A stretch of DNA of 34,665 nt from an uncultured Pelagibacteraceae bacterium. GTDB lineage: Bacteria > Pseudomonadota > Alphaproteobacteria > Pelagibacterales > Pelagibacteraceae. The position numbers were made by a program, and so were the translations under genes. Where the stretch lies: NCBI GenBank assembly GCA_902525935.1, contig CABZJA010000012.1, positions 1 through 34,665 of the forward strand, in the 5' to 3' direction. This document shows positions 16,011-24,732 of this stretch, one piece after another (the first letter of the stretch is position 1; each line of letters begins with the position of its first letter). The notes below the pieces were generated by a model. That model did no database searches. It saw only the letters and a program-made list of their open reading frames with translations, and was not told where the DNA came from.

Positions 16011-16082
16011 TTTGACCCAGTTAAATATTTTTTATAAATCAAATGATTAACAACCTTTAATTCAAAAAAAATATAGTTTTGC

Positions 16083-17246
16083 TTATTCGAACAAAAACAT
16101 ATAGCCGTAAGCAAAAAGGATCGCTGGAATAGCACTATATAAAGTTGCTACAATTGCAGCTTTAGGTGCTAGCGCAATAGCAGGAAATAGTGCATCACCA
16201 TCATTAGATATAGCATTACCTATTTCAGCTGATAGTGGGATGGAACCACTTAGGTAAAAAGTTGTAACAACAATTTGTGGTCCACATCCGGGTAAAAATC
16301 CAAATAATATAGCAATTAAAGGAACAACAGGTAACCATACTTCAAAAAATGCTTTTAGATCATATTCAGTAAAATAGATGAAAATTTCAAAAGTTAAAAA
16401 ACCACAAATTACCCAGGTAGTAACAAAGTTTGTTGTATCAACAACTCTTGACAAAACATTTCTATTTCTGTCGGTGGAACATTGAAAATCACTTAATGGG
16501 TTGAGTGACCACATAAATATACACATAATAGCACCTAATGCTCCAATTGTATGGGCTATACTTAAGTTGCCAGGAATATTTAGTATTTGATCAATATCAA
16601 CTTGGAAAGCTAAAAATAAACCTATAACAAAACCAGGTAAAAAAATAATTGTCCAAAAGAAATTGAATTTAGAAACAAAGGTGGTGGAAATCTTTTCGAA
16701 TTCTATTTTTAATTTTGAATTACCTTGCAGATAATTTTCATTATGAATTTTATCAACAATATATCCAGAAATTGATCCAGCTGTAGCTCCTAATGTAAAT
16801 ATCAATAAACCAGTGATAGGTTCAATCGCAAGAAGTAAAAACGCTGCATCACCCATTGTAGCTGTTAAGACAGCTACTAACGATCCAAAACTAATTCTTC
16901 CTTGAATGTATTGAGTTACAACAACAATTGCTCCTCCACAACCTGGCAATGCACCTAATAAAGATGAAATTGCTACGTGATATTTTTTGGTTTTATTTAA
17001 AATATATGAGATATTAAACTTTGTGAGCGAATCCAATCCTATAAAAATGAATAAAGTAAAACCTACAAAAACTGATACTTGTAGGTAAGCGTCAACTAAC
17101 GAACTTCTTATCATTTCACCAAAGCTGTTAGTTTGAAAAGCCATTGTCAAAATAGCAATTCCCAAGAAACTTTTCTTTAATAATCTTCCTTCATTTGCAA
17201 CTAAAATTGTTTTTTTTTCTAATACAGCGGCAATGAATGCGTTCAT
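16083..17246 (-). CDS. Putative manganese/heavy-metal transporter (ArsP_2-like, ten-helix)
   Basis: A 387-residue polytopic membrane protein with about ten hydrophobic segments. It carries an internal duplication: LPGCGGAIVVVTQYIQG from residue 100 and LPGCGPQIVVTTFYLSG from residue 318, each followed by a GDA motif (GDAAFLLLAIEP and GDALFPAIALAP). This two-fold LPGCG arrangement is typical of the family annotated as putative manganese transporter or 10TM heavy-metal exporter. The substrate is not provable from sequence; export of Mn or another metal is inferred. It starts 25 bases after the hydroxylase gene ends, so it is likely the last gene of a katG operon. A manganese function would fit peroxide defence under an Irr regulator. 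Confidence 0.78.
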   Translation of the reverse strand: MNAFIAAVLEKKTILVANEGRLLKKSFLGIAILTMAFQTNSFGEMIRSSLVDAYLQVSVFVGFTLFIFIGLDSLTKFNISYILNKTKKYHVAISSLLGALPGCGGAIVVVTQYIQGRISFGSLVAVLTATMGDAAFLLLAIEPITGLLIFTLGATAGSISGYIVDKIHNENYLQGNSKLKIEFEKISTTFVSKFNFFWTIIFLPGFVIGLFLAFQVDIDQILNIPGNLSIAHTIGALGAIMCIFMWSLNPLSDFQCSTDRNRNVLSRVVDTTNFVTTWVICGFLTFEIFIYFTEYDLKAFFEVWLPVVPLIAILFGFLPGCGPQIVVTTFYLSGSIPLSAEIGNAISNDGDALFPAIALAPKAAIVATLYSAIPAILFAYGYMFLFE

Positions 17247-17271
17247 ACAGATTTAATTTATATCACTAAGT

Positions 17272-17874
17272 TTACTTATTATTTTTAAATGGACTTTCTA
17301 GTACGCAAGCAACTAAGTGGACTCTGGCTTGCTCACCTCCGTTGAAAAAATTGTGATATTTTGTGTTATTTGTAATCCAAACATGTCCATCTGCTGGAAG
17401 ATGTTTAGCCACATTTTCGATAACCATTGAACATCCTGCATTTGTTACGATAGGAATATGCAATCTGCACTCTGGATCTTTATGCCAGCTTAACGTTGAC
17501 CTTGGTTCTTTTAGCAACAGTCTTACTCTTCCAAGTTTGAATTTTTTATTCAAAGTTTCATAAACTTCTTTGAAGTAAGTTTTTTCAAACTCTGGTACTA
17601 ATTTTGTGTATTGAGACTCATCTATATCAATATCTCTTGAAACTTCTTTTCCTGTTTCATCGGCAATAGTCCAATATTTACCTCTTATGTTATTTCCTTT
17701 AATAGACTCTTCGTTGTTAGGGATTTGATTTAGAGGTATTGCACCAAAATGGGTAACACCTGGAGAATTAAATTTTTTCTCCTCCAATATACTTTCTAAA
17801 TCATTTCTTAGTCTTGAGATATCAAATTTAAGTTCTGGGACTTTGTAAAAATCTTCAAATGATAATTCTGCCAT
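17272..17874 (-). CDS. Aspartyl/asparaginyl beta-hydroxylase-like Fe(II)/2-oxoglutarate oxygenase
   Basis: A 200-residue protein with a double-stranded beta-helix oxygenase core in the C-terminal half. The iron site HxD is in SWHKDPECRLHIPI, the distal His is in TKYHNFFNGG, and an Arg for 2-oxoglutarate follows in ARVHLVACVL. This layout fits the Asp/Asn/Pro-hydroxylase-like family. The N-terminal half has no recognised domain. It lies 19 bases after katG on the same strand, with a good ribosome binding site (AAAGGAAG) upstream, and 25 bases before the transporter. The substrate is unknown. As an iron enzyme in a peroxide-defence operon it may be damaged, protected or regulated by the same stress. 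Confidence 0.8.
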   Translation of the reverse strand: MAELSFEDFYKVPELKFDISRLRNDLESILEEKKFNSPGVTHFGAIPLNQIPNNEESIKGNNIRGKYWTIADETGKEVSRDIDIDESQYTKLVPEFEKTYFKEVYETLNKKFKLGRVRLLLKEPRSTLSWHKDPECRLHIPIVTNAGCSMVIENVAKHLPADGHVWITNNTKYHNFFNGGEQARVHLVACVLESPFKNNK

Positions 17875-17893
17875 TATTCCGCTTCCTTTAAAA

Positions 17894-20131
17894 TTAGTTT
17901 AATCGTAAATCAAATCTATCGGCATTCATCACTTTGACCCATGCTGATACAAAATCATTAATAAATTTGTCTGATGAGTCTTTACAAGCATAAACTTCGG
18001 CCAGAGCTCTTAGTTGTGAATTAGAGCCAAAAATAAGATCAATTCTAGAACCTTTCCATTTAGTTTTTTTGGATTTTCTGTCTTTACCAACAAAATAATG
18101 TTCAGATCTATCAGTTTCTTTCCATGTTGTTCCCATATCAAGTAAGTTTACAAAATAATCAGTTGATAAAGTACCAGGTTGTTTTGTGAAAACTCCATTT
18201 CTAGAGTTATCATAATTTGTATCTAGCACTCTCAAACCTCCAACAAGAACTGTCATTTCAGGAGCCGTTAAACCCATTAGTTGAGCTTTATCAATTAACT
18301 TTTCCTCGGCTGAAACATTAGACTTGCCTTTTTTAAGATAATTTCTAAACCCGTCGGCTTGTGGCTCAAGTAATCCAAATGAATTTATATCCGTTTGATC
18401 TTGTCTAGCATCACCTCGGCCTGGTGAGAAAGGTACCTGAATTTTTTGACCTGCTTTTTTTGCAGCAATCTCTATACCAACATTACCACCCAATACTATG
18501 AGATCAGCCATTGAGACAGATTTCTTCTTGTTATCAAACTTTTTCTTAATTTTTTGTAAAGCTTTGATAACTTTTGAAAGTTTCTTTGGGTTATTTACTT
18601 TCCAGCTTCTTTGAGGCTCAAGCATAATTCTAGCTCCGTTAGCACCACCTCTTTTGTCTGATCCTCTAAATGTTGAAGCTGATGCCCAAGCTGTTGATAC
18701 CAAATCTGAAACAGATATTTTAGAATTAAGAATTTTATTTTTTAAATCTTTGATATCTTTTGGTTTAATTTTATATTTTGGTTTATCGATTGGATCTTGC
18801 CAAATTAATTGCTCTTTTGGAACGTCTGCTCCCAAATAGCATGCTTTGGGTCCCATATCTCTATGTGTTAGCTTAAACCATGCTCTTGCAAATGCATCTG
18901 CAAACTCATCAGGATTTTTAAAAAAATTTCTGGATATTGGTCCATAACTCTTATCAACTTTAAGAGATATATCTGTTGTTTGCATCATTGGAGGATGCAT
19001 TTTACCTTTTGCGTGAGCATCTGGAACCATCTTAATGTGTTGACCATTTTTCTTTGGTGTCCACTGAAAGGCACCCGCAGGTCCTTTTGATAGTTCCCAT
19101 TCATGATTAAATAAGCAATCAAAATAACCCATATCCCACTGAATTGGATTTTGTGTCCATGCACCTTCTATACCACTACTTATTGCATCAACACCTTTTC
19201 CAGATTTGTAATTACTGTTCCATCCTGTTGATTGATCTTGAATTCTAGATGCTTCTGGATCAGGGCCTTTATGAGACTCAGGCGCCGCTCCATGTGATTT
19301 ACCAAACGTATGGCCACCAGCAACTAGTGCCACAGTTTCATAATCATTCATGGCCATTCTTCCGAATGTTTCTCTTATGTCGTGTGCTGCTTTTTTAGGA
19401 TCTGGATTAAAATCTGGACCTTGAGGATTAACATAAATTAATCCCATATGAGAAGCTCCAAGTGGTTGTTCAAGATCTCTATTCTTTGTGTATCTTTTAA
19501 CTCCTAGCATTTCTTTTTCAGAGCCCCAATAAATATCGTCTTCTGGCTCCCATATATCTGTTCTTCCAGCTCCAAAACCAAAGGTTTTAAATCCCATTGA
19601 ATCTAAGGCAACGTTCCCAACTAATATAAATAAATCTGCCCATGAAATTCTTTTTCCATATTTTTGTTTGATAGGCCACAAAAGCAATCGTGCTTTATCC
19701 AAATTAACGTTATCTGGCCATGCATTTAAAGGTGCAAATCTTTGATTACCTGTTCCAGCACCGCCTCTGCCGTCACCAGTTCTATAAGTTCCAGCAGCAT
19801 GCCATGCTAATCTTATGAACAATGGACCATAATGCCCATAATCAGCTGGCCACCAATCTTGCGAGTCTGTCATTAATTTTTTTAAATCTTTTTTAAGAGC
19901 TTTGTAATTTAGTTTTTTAAATTCTTTTGAATAATTAAATTTCTTCTCCATTGGATTAGAAAGGTTCGAATGTTGACTTAATATTTTAAGATTAAGAGCA
20001 TTTGGCCAAAAATCTCTGTTTGTTTGACCTTTTCCTGCAGTAAATTTTGCTGGCGTACCCACTCCTGTGAAAGGACACTTGCTTAATTCTGTTGATTTAA
20101 AGGACTTATCTTTAAAAATTTCCGCACTCAT
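17894..20131 (-). CDS. katG: Catalase-peroxidase KatG
   Basis: Bifunctional haem enzyme that destroys H2O2 by catalase and peroxidase activity. The 745 residues show both halves of the duplicated family. Active-site residues in the N-terminal half are R107, W110 and H111 ([11 protein letters not shown]), with proximal haem ligand H274 in [11 protein letters not shown]. The Met-Tyr-Trp crosslink residues W110, Y233 (GLIYVNPQG) and M259 (GRMAMND) are all in place, so full catalase activity is expected. The N-terminus has SKCPFTG, a common KatG start. It is preceded by AGGAGC nine bases before the ATG and by a clear promoter. It heads a likely operon with a hydroxylase and a transporter, next to an Irr regulator. 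Confidence 0.97.
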   Translation of the reverse strand: MSAEIFKDKSFKSTELSKCPFTGVGTPAKFTAGKGQTNRDFWPNALNLKILSQHSNLSNPMEKKFNYSKEFKKLNYKALKKDLKKLMTDSQDWWPADYGHYGPLFIRLAWHAAGTYRTGDGRGGAGTGNQRFAPLNAWPDNVNLDKARLLLWPIKQKYGKRISWADLFILVGNVALDSMGFKTFGFGAGRTDIWEPEDDIYWGSEKEMLGVKRYTKNRDLEQPLGASHMGLIYVNPQGPDFNPDPKKAAHDIRETFGRMAMNDYETVALVAGGHTFGKSHGAAPESHKGPDPEASRIQDQSTGWNSNYKSGKGVDAISSGIEGAWTQNPIQWDMGYFDCLFNHEWELSKGPAGAFQWTPKKNGQHIKMVPDAHAKGKMHPPMMQTTDISLKVDKSYGPISRNFFKNPDEFADAFARAWFKLTHRDMGPKACYLGADVPKEQLIWQDPIDKPKYKIKPKDIKDLKNKILNSKISVSDLVSTAWASASTFRGSDKRGGANGARIMLEPQRSWKVNNPKKLSKVIKALQKIKKKFDNKKKSVSMADLIVLGGNVGIEIAAKKAGQKIQVPFSPGRGDARQDQTDINSFGLLEPQADGFRNYLKKGKSNVSAEEKLIDKAQLMGLTAPEMTVLVGGLRVLDTNYDNSRNGVFTKQPGTLSTDYFVNLLDMGTTWKETDRSEHYFVGKDRKSKKTKWKGSRIDLIFGSNSQLRALAEVYACKDSSDKFINDFVSAWVKVMNADRFDLRLN

Positions 20132-20171
20132 TATTTTTTTGCTCCTATTATTTAGTTTTTAGATTCAGTTT

Positions 20172-20200
20172 TTTATAATTATTCTAAAAAAGAATGTCAA
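20172..20200 (-). promoter_or_regulatory. Sigma70 promoter of katG
   Basis: Minus-strand TTGACA (20200-20195), 17-base spacer, TATAAA (20177-20172): a perfect -35 and a five-of-six -10 at ideal spacing. Transcription would start near 20165, giving a leader of about 35 bases before the katG ATG. This is the strongest promoter match I found in the window. Confidence 0.7.
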
Positions 20201-20204
20201 TGAG

Positions 20205-20219
20205 TTAGAATGGTTATAA
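20205..20219. promoter_or_regulatory. Irr-box-like site upstream of katG
   Basis: TTAGAA-TGG-TTATAA, a 6-3-6 inverted repeat with one mismatch. As I recall, the Irr iron-control element is an AGAA-n3-TTCT-centred palindrome. The site sits four bases upstream of the katG -35 hexamer, and the irr gene ends eight bases beyond it. It resembles the site at 20645-20661. Confidence 0.4.
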
Positions 20220-20227
20220 TCTAGATT

Positions 20228-20638
20228 TTAGTCCTCTAATTTAACAAGAACTTCGACTGATTTGATCTTTTTTCCTGGAATTGATTTCTGAATATCAATC
20301 GGACCAACATCCTCATTTTTTAAATCAATAAGCTTTTCTTCCTTAACATCAAAGAAATGGTGGTGATCTGTGACATTTGTATCAAAGTAGGTTTGATTAG
20401 AATTAATTGGTATTTCTTTTAAATATCCTTTTTTGTGAAATGCATGAACCGTATTATAAACAGTTGCTAAAGAAACTTTTTCTCCAGTTTTATCTTTAAT
20501 TAGATTGAATAAGTCGCTTATTGTGAAATGAAAAGTTTTCTCTCTATTAAATAAAACCTCACATATATTTAATCTTTGTATGGTTGGTCTTAAACTAGAG
20601 TTTCTTAGTTTTTTAATATATTCTTGTTTACTAGTCAT
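20228..20638 (-). CDS. irr: Irr-type Fur-family iron response regulator
   Basis: A 136-residue Fur-superfamily repressor with an N-terminal winged helix (RPTIQRLNICEVLF, then SLATVYNTVHAF at 56-67, the recognition helix) and a dimerisation domain carrying DHHHFF with three His at 92-94. The FDTN-x-x-DHHHFF pattern and the lack of the C-terminal CxxC zinc site of true Fur both point to Irr, the haem-responsive regulator of alphaproteobacteria. The haem-regulatory Cys-Pro near the N-terminus of some Irr proteins is absent. It is divergent from fabA, the neighbour seen in rhizobia. The ATG at 20638 is preferred over a TTG two codons upstream. Confidence 0.87.
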   Translation of the reverse strand: MTSKQEYIKKLRNSSLRPTIQRLNICEVLFNREKTFHFTISDLFNLIKDKTGEKVSLATVYNTVHAFHKKGYLKEIPINSNQTYFDTNVTDHHHFFDVKEEKLIDLKNEDVGPIDIQKSIPGKKIKSVEVLVKLED

Positions 20639-20644
20639 AAGCAA

Positions 20645-20661
20645 ATTAAAACTATTCTAAA
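20645..20661 (-). promoter_or_regulatory. Irr-box-like site at the irr/fabA divergent promoter
   Basis: Minus strand TTTAGAA-TAG-TTTTAAT (7-3-7): the left half is ideal and the right half has two mismatches. It begins six bases upstream of the irr ATG. A TATAAT on each strand overlaps at 20672-20679, so the site falls just downstream of a likely irr start and near the -35 of a possible fabA promoter. Autoregulation of irr is inferred. Confidence 0.4.
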
Positions 20662-20711
20662 CTATTTCTATATTATAATGTACCATAATCAAGTAATAAG
20701 ATTACAAAATT

Positions 20712-21212
20712 ATGAAAAAAAGTTCCTTTAATTACAATGAACTTATTGATTGTGCTAACGGTAAATTATTTGGTCCAGGAAACGCAAAATTGCCATCTCC
20801 GCCCATGCTGATGTTTGATAGAATTACAGAAATTACTGAAAGTCAGGGTTTTTATAAAAAAGGATCTATGAAAGCTGAACTTGATATTAAGGATAATTTA
20901 TGGTTCTTTGATTGTCATTTTAGGGAGGATCCGGTTATGCCAGGTTGTCTTGGTTTAGATGCTATGTGGCAGTTAGTTGGCTTTTTTCTTGGTTGGCTGG
21001 GAAATCCGGGAAGAGGTAGAGCATTAGGCGTAAGCACAGTGAAATTCACTGGTGAAGTTCTTAAAAACGTCAAAATGGCGACATATGAAATAGATATGAA
21101 AAGAATTCTTATTAAAGGAGAAACAACTGTAGGTCTTGCAAATGGAATATTACTTGCTGATGGAAAAAAAATTTATAGTGCAGAAAATCTTAAAGTAGGA
21201 TTATTTAAATAA
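20712..21212 (+). CDS. fabA: 3-hydroxydecanoyl-ACP dehydratase/isomerase FabA
   Basis: Dehydrates beta-hydroxyacyl-ACP and isomerises trans-2- to cis-3-decenoyl-ACP, the branch point to unsaturated fatty acids. The 166-residue hot-dog-fold protein has catalytic H69 in [15 protein letters not shown] and D83 in [11 protein letters not shown]. Both match the FabA rather than FabZ subfamily, which lacks the isomerase. Its TAA shares one base with the fabB ATG. It is divergent from irr by 73 bases. Confidence 0.97.
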   Translation: MKKSSFNYNELIDCANGKLFGPGNAKLPSPPMLMFDRITEITESQGFYKKGSMKAELDIKDNLWFFDCHFREDPVMPGCLGLDAMWQLVGFFLGWLGNPGRGRALGVSTVKFTGEVLKNVKMATYEIDMKRILIKGETTVGLANGILLADGKKIYSAENLKVGLFK

Positions 21213-22423
21213 TGAAAAGAGTAGTTGTAACAGGACTTGGCGTAGTTTCATGTTTGGGAAATAACCAAGATGAAGTTTATCAATCGTTAGTTAATACGAA
21301 ATCAGGAATAACATTTTCTGAGGAATACAAAGAACATAATTTAAAGAGCCATGTTCATGGTAAACCTAATATCAAATTAGAGGATTACATTGATAGAAAA
21401 GTTATTCGTTTTATGGGTGCTGGATCAGCATATAATTATGTTGCTATGAGTGAAGCAGTTAAAGACTCTGGATTAGAGGAAAATGAAGTTAGTAATATTT
21501 CAACTGGGATGGTAATGGGATCTGGAGGACCATCAATTGAAAATGTGATTTTAGCATCAGATAAAACTAGAGAAAAAAATCCAAAAAAAATGGGTCCATT
21601 TATAGTTCCAAGAACAATGGCAAGCACTGCTTCTGCTACTCTTGCAGTTCCATTTAAAATAAAAGGTACTAATTACACAATAAGTTCTGCATGCGCTACC
21701 AGTGGTCATTGTATTGGCAATGCAATGGAACTTATTCAATTAGGAAAACAAAATATAATTTTTGCAGGTGGAAGTGATGAGGTTCACTTTGCGATGACTG
21801 CAATGTTTGATGCAATGACTGCACTATCCTCAAAATATAATGATACCCCTGAAAAGGCTTCAAGACCATATGATAAAACAAGGGATGGTTTTGTAATTGC
21901 TGGTGGAGGTGGTGTTCTTGTTCTAGAAGAATATGAGCATGCTAAAGCAAGAGGAGCCAAAATATACGCTGAACTAACAGGTTACGGAGCAACATCAGAT
22001 GGCTATGATATGGTTGCACCATCTGGTGAGGGAGCAGTGAGATGTATGAAAATGGCTCTAGCAACTTCAAAAAATAAAATTGACTATATAAATACACACG
22101 GGACATCAACGCCTGTAGGAGATATTACAGAATTAAAAGCAGTGGGTGAGGCTTTCCCAGACTATAAACCTAAAATAAGTTCAACAAAATCTTTGTCAGG
22201 TCATTCATTAGGTGCAACTTCAGTTCACGAAGCAATTTACAGTTTGATAATGATGAAAAACAATTTTATTTCAGCGTCAGCAAATATTTCAGAAATGGAT
22301 GATGAGGCAAAAAACTATCCAATTGTTACACAAGTTGAAAAAGACTTAAATTTAAATGCAATTATGTCTAACAGCTTTGGTTTTGGTGGAACTAATGCAA
22401 CATTAGTTTTTGAGAAAGTTTAA
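21212..22423 (+). CDS. fabB: 3-oxoacyl-ACP synthase I FabB
   Basis: Condensing enzyme that elongates cis-unsaturated acyl-ACPs with malonyl-ACP; FabA and FabB normally work as a pair. The 403-residue thiolase-fold protein has nucleophile C161 in the [13 protein letters not shown] loop, the first catalytic His in [11 protein letters not shown], and the second in the [12 protein letters not shown] segment, preceded by the conserved Lys in SSTKSLSG. The N-terminus [13 protein letters not shown] is standard. The start overlaps the fabA stop (TAATG). Confidence 0.96.
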   Translation: MKRVVVTGLGVVSCLGNNQDEVYQSLVNTKSGITFSEEYKEHNLKSHVHGKPNIKLEDYIDRKVIRFMGAGSAYNYVAMSEAVKDSGLEENEVSNISTGMVMGSGGPSIENVILASDKTREKNPKKMGPFIVPRTMASTASATLAVPFKIKGTNYTISSACATSGHCIGNAMELIQLGKQNIIFAGGSDEVHFAMTAMFDAMTALSSKYNDTPEKASRPYDKTRDGFVIAGGGGVLVLEEYEHAKARGAKIYAELTGYGATSDGYDMVAPSGEGAVRCMKMALATSKNKIDYINTHGTSTPVGDITELKAVGEAFPDYKPKISSTKSLSGHSLGATSVHEAIYSLIMMKNNFISASANISEMDDEAKNYPIVTQVEKDLNLNAIMSNSFGFGGTNATLVFEKV

Positions 22424-22427
22424 ATCC

Positions 22428-23219
22428 ATGAGTTTAATGAAGGGAAAAAAAGGTCTTATTATGGGTGTTGCCAATGAGAGATCAATTGCATGGGGTATAT
22501 CTCAAAAACTTGCTGAAGCTGGAGCAGAGTTAGCTTTTACATATTTAGGTGATGCTTTAAAAAAAAGAGTTGTTCCACTTGCAGAAAAAATAAATTCAAA
22601 TGTAACTTTTAGCTGTGATGTAGAAAAAAAAGAAGAAGTTGTAAAACTTTTCGAAGATGTAAAAAGTCAATGGGGAGAAATTGATTTTGTTGTACATGCA
22701 ATTGCATTTTCAGATAAATCTGAGTTATCAGGAGAATATTTAAATACAACTAGAGAAAACTTTTTAAGAAGTATGTTAATATCTTGTTTTTCATTTACTG
22801 AAGTTGCTAGAGAGGCATCTAAAATAATGAAGCAAGGTGGCAGTATGATTACTTTGAGTTATGAAGCAAATAAAGCCATTCCCAATTATAATGTAATGGG
22901 AGTATGTAAAGCTGCTCTAGAATCTAGTGTTAAATATCTTGCAAGGGATCTAGGAGCAAAGAACATTAGAGTTAATGCAATAAGTGCAGGGCCGATAAAA
23001 ACTCTAGCTGCATCTGCTATTGGCGATGCTAAATTTCTTTACAAGTGGAATGCCGATCATTCGTTCCTAAAAAGAAATGTTGATAATCTTGATGTTGGAA
23101 ATTCAGCATTATATCTTTTAAGTGATATGGCAGGTGGTGTTACAGGTGAAATTCACTATGTAGATGCTGGTTATAATAAAGTTGGAATGCCAGATCCAAA
23201 AAACATAAGCGATACTTAA
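22428..23219 (+). CDS. fabI: Enoyl-ACP reductase FabI (NADH)
   Basis: Final reduction in each round of fatty acid elongation. This is an SDR-family enoyl reductase of 263 residues. The cofactor loop is GLIMGVANERSIAWG near the start. The catalytic pair is Tyr and Lys of the YxxxxxxK form in IPNYNVMGVCKAALE; LTLSY-like ITLSYEANKA precedes it. I chose ATG at 22428 (MSLMKGKKG); the TTG at 22410 would overlap fabB, and the ATG at 22437 is an alternative. It completes a fabA-fabB-fabI operon. Confidence 0.96.
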   Translation: MSLMKGKKGLIMGVANERSIAWGISQKLAEAGAELAFTYLGDALKKRVVPLAEKINSNVTFSCDVEKKEEVVKLFEDVKSQWGEIDFVVHAIAFSDKSELSGEYLNTTRENFLRSMLISCFSFTEVAREASKIMKQGGSMITLSYEANKAIPNYNVMGVCKAALESSVKYLARDLGAKNIRVNAISAGPIKTLAASAIGDAKFLYKWNADHSFLKRNVDNLDVGNSALYLLSDMAGGVTGEIHYVDAGYNKVGMPDPKNISDT

Positions 23220-23231
23220 AATATTTATTTA

Positions 23232-24167
23232 ATGCTTAAAATTAAAAAAATTATTTCATGCTTGTTTTTAATTTTTTGTATTTTTGAAAATGTAAATGCT
23301 AAAAGCTACAAAATAGGTGATAAAATTTCAGATAATATAGAATTTTATAAAAAGTATAAATTTGAATTACCTTCGGGAACATGGACCGTTGCCGACAGGT
23401 TTAGATATAGCTACTATGGTGCTACGGCAAAAGGCTATAAACTTTTGAAAATTAAAGGCAATATAGCTGTAGAAGGTATCTCAATTGCTGAACTGGATAT
23501 CGGTGCAAGATTTCAAGGAGCCTTTAATGATGCATTGCACCTTGTAATGTTTAAAAATCAGTACGATGGATGTTACGATAGACCTGAATATTATATTTTG
23601 GAATATTTTACAAAAGGTTCATCTCATAATTGTTTTTGGATTTCTCATGAGGATGTTTATAAAGAACTGTTCGATCCTGATGATCCAGAGTTGAGAGGTG
23701 TGAATGCTCAATATAAAGCATGGTTAAGAGACAACAAAATAGAATTACCAAAAATTGCTATAGGTAGTTCGCATAGTTATTTCTCAAGACTAACAGGGGG
23801 AAAATGGTTTGTAATAAGTCACGGTTTTGATCCTGAAGTATTAGGCGCTCCAAAGAGTAAGTTTATAGACGAGGAAAGATCAGAATATCATAAATATAAT
23901 ATTAATAATTATCCAGCTCACAAAAAAGTAATGGAGAAAGTAGTTTCTTTAGGTGCCAAAAGACATAAAAAATTTGAGTTAGAAGTTAGAGCAAAAGAAC
24001 ATCACAAATTAGATTTAAGTTTATTAATTACAAAATCTCCAGAAAATGTTAGCATTCAACAAAATCAGAATATTGTTACACAAATTAATAAATTAAAAAA
24101 TTTATTAAAATCAGGTGTTTTAACAGAGGAAGAATTTAAAAAAGCAAAAGAAAAAATACTTAACTAA
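23232..24167 (+). CDS. Exported protein with C-terminal SHOCT domain, function unknown
   Basis: A 311-residue protein with an N-terminal signal peptide (hydrophobic 6-22, cleavage after VNA near residue 23). The body (about 30-270) matches no family I recognise. It has several aromatic and charged blocks and three scattered Cys (in DGCYDR, HNCFW and the leader). The last 30 residues read QINKLKNLLKSGVLTEEEF and continue in the same style, which is a SHOCT domain, a short helical module found at the ends of secreted or membrane proteins. It starts 12 bases after fabI and is followed by a DUF4149 protein, so both may be cotranscribed. A lipid-related envelope role is only suggested by position. 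Confidence 0.75.
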   Translation: MLKIKKIISCLFLIFCIFENVNAKSYKIGDKISDNIEFYKKYKFELPSGTWTVADRFRYSYYGATAKGYKLLKIKGNIAVEGISIAELDIGARFQGAFNDALHLVMFKNQYDGCYDRPEYYILEYFTKGSSHNCFWISHEDVYKELFDPDDPELRGVNAQYKAWLRDNKIELPKIAIGSSHSYFSRLTGGKWFVISHGFDPEVLGAPKSKFIDEERSEYHKYNINNYPAHKKVMEKVVSLGAKRHKKFELEVRAKEHHKLDLSLLITKSPENVSIQQNQNIVTQINKLKNLLKSGVLTEEEFKKAKEKILN

Positions 24168-24169
24168 TT

Positions 24170-24556
24170 ATGCAACAAATTAGTATTTATCTAACAAGTA
24201 TAATATTGGGAATTATGCTCTTCTTTTCTTTTGTTGTAGCACCTGTAACTTTTACTGCATTAAATGAAGAAAATGCTAGAAAATTTATAAGAAAAATATT
24301 TCCCTATTACTACACTGTTAACTTAGCTATTAGTGTTTTAGTTTTAATCTTATTTATATTTCTAAAAATTTTTTCCTTAGATTTTTACTTAATTTTAAGT
24401 GTTGCAGTATTATTTGCTGCATCTAATTTTTTACTAATGCCACTAATAAATAAATATAGAGACGAAAATCAAGACAAAATGTTTAAGAAGTTACACTTTA
24501 TTTCTGTCGTGATCAATTTTGTGCAAATGATTTTGTTAGTAATTATCTTAATTTAA
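24170..24556 (+). CDS. DUF4149-type integral membrane protein
   Basis: A 128-residue protein with four hydrophobic segments (about 6-26, 48-66, 70-90 and 108-127). The sequence FSFVVAPVTFTALNEENARKF and FPYYYTVNLAIS carry the pattern of the DUF4149/TMEM205-like family. Function is unknown. It begins two bases after the SHOCT gene stop and ends on a TTAA shared with the convergent 50-residue gene. Confidence 0.75.
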   Translation: MQQISIYLTSIILGIMLFFSFVVAPVTFTALNEENARKFIRKIFPYYYTVNLAISVLVLILFIFLKIFSLDFYLILSVAVLFAASNFLLMPLINKYRDENQDKMFKKLHFISVVINFVQMILLVIILI

Positions 24557-24705
24557 AAAGAACTAGTTATACCTAAGCCGACAGCTATAAAAATACCTAA
24601 CCAAACTAAACCTTTAATAAAAAAAAATGCAAAACTACCAAGTAATAAATATCTCCCATATTTATTTTTCTGTAGTTCTAACTTAAAGTTTTTTAAAAGT
24701 TTCAT
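24553..24705 (-). CDS. Small (50-residue) membrane protein
   Basis: Minus-strand ATG (24705) to TAA (24553). The N-terminal basic helix (MKLLKNFKLELQKNKYGRYLLL) leads into one long hydrophobic stretch (about 19-48) with FFFIKGLVWLGIFIAVG. The NKYGRYLLLGSFAFFFIKG pattern resembles small uncharacterised proteins I associate with alphaproteobacteria. The stop is shared with the DUF4149 gene in a TTAA. It lies 27 bases from the rhodanese gene's end on the same strand, so it is probably the last gene of that unit. Function unknown. Confidence 0.65.
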   Translation of the reverse strand: MKLLKNFKLELQKNKYGRYLLLGSFAFFFIKGLVWLGIFIAVGLGITSSF

Positions 24706-24732
24706 TTTATTAATATTTATTACAATGATTTT

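Noticed and set aside
19000..19100. Possible frameshift or pseudogene in katG
   Set aside because: The frame is continuous for 745 residues with all active-site residues present.
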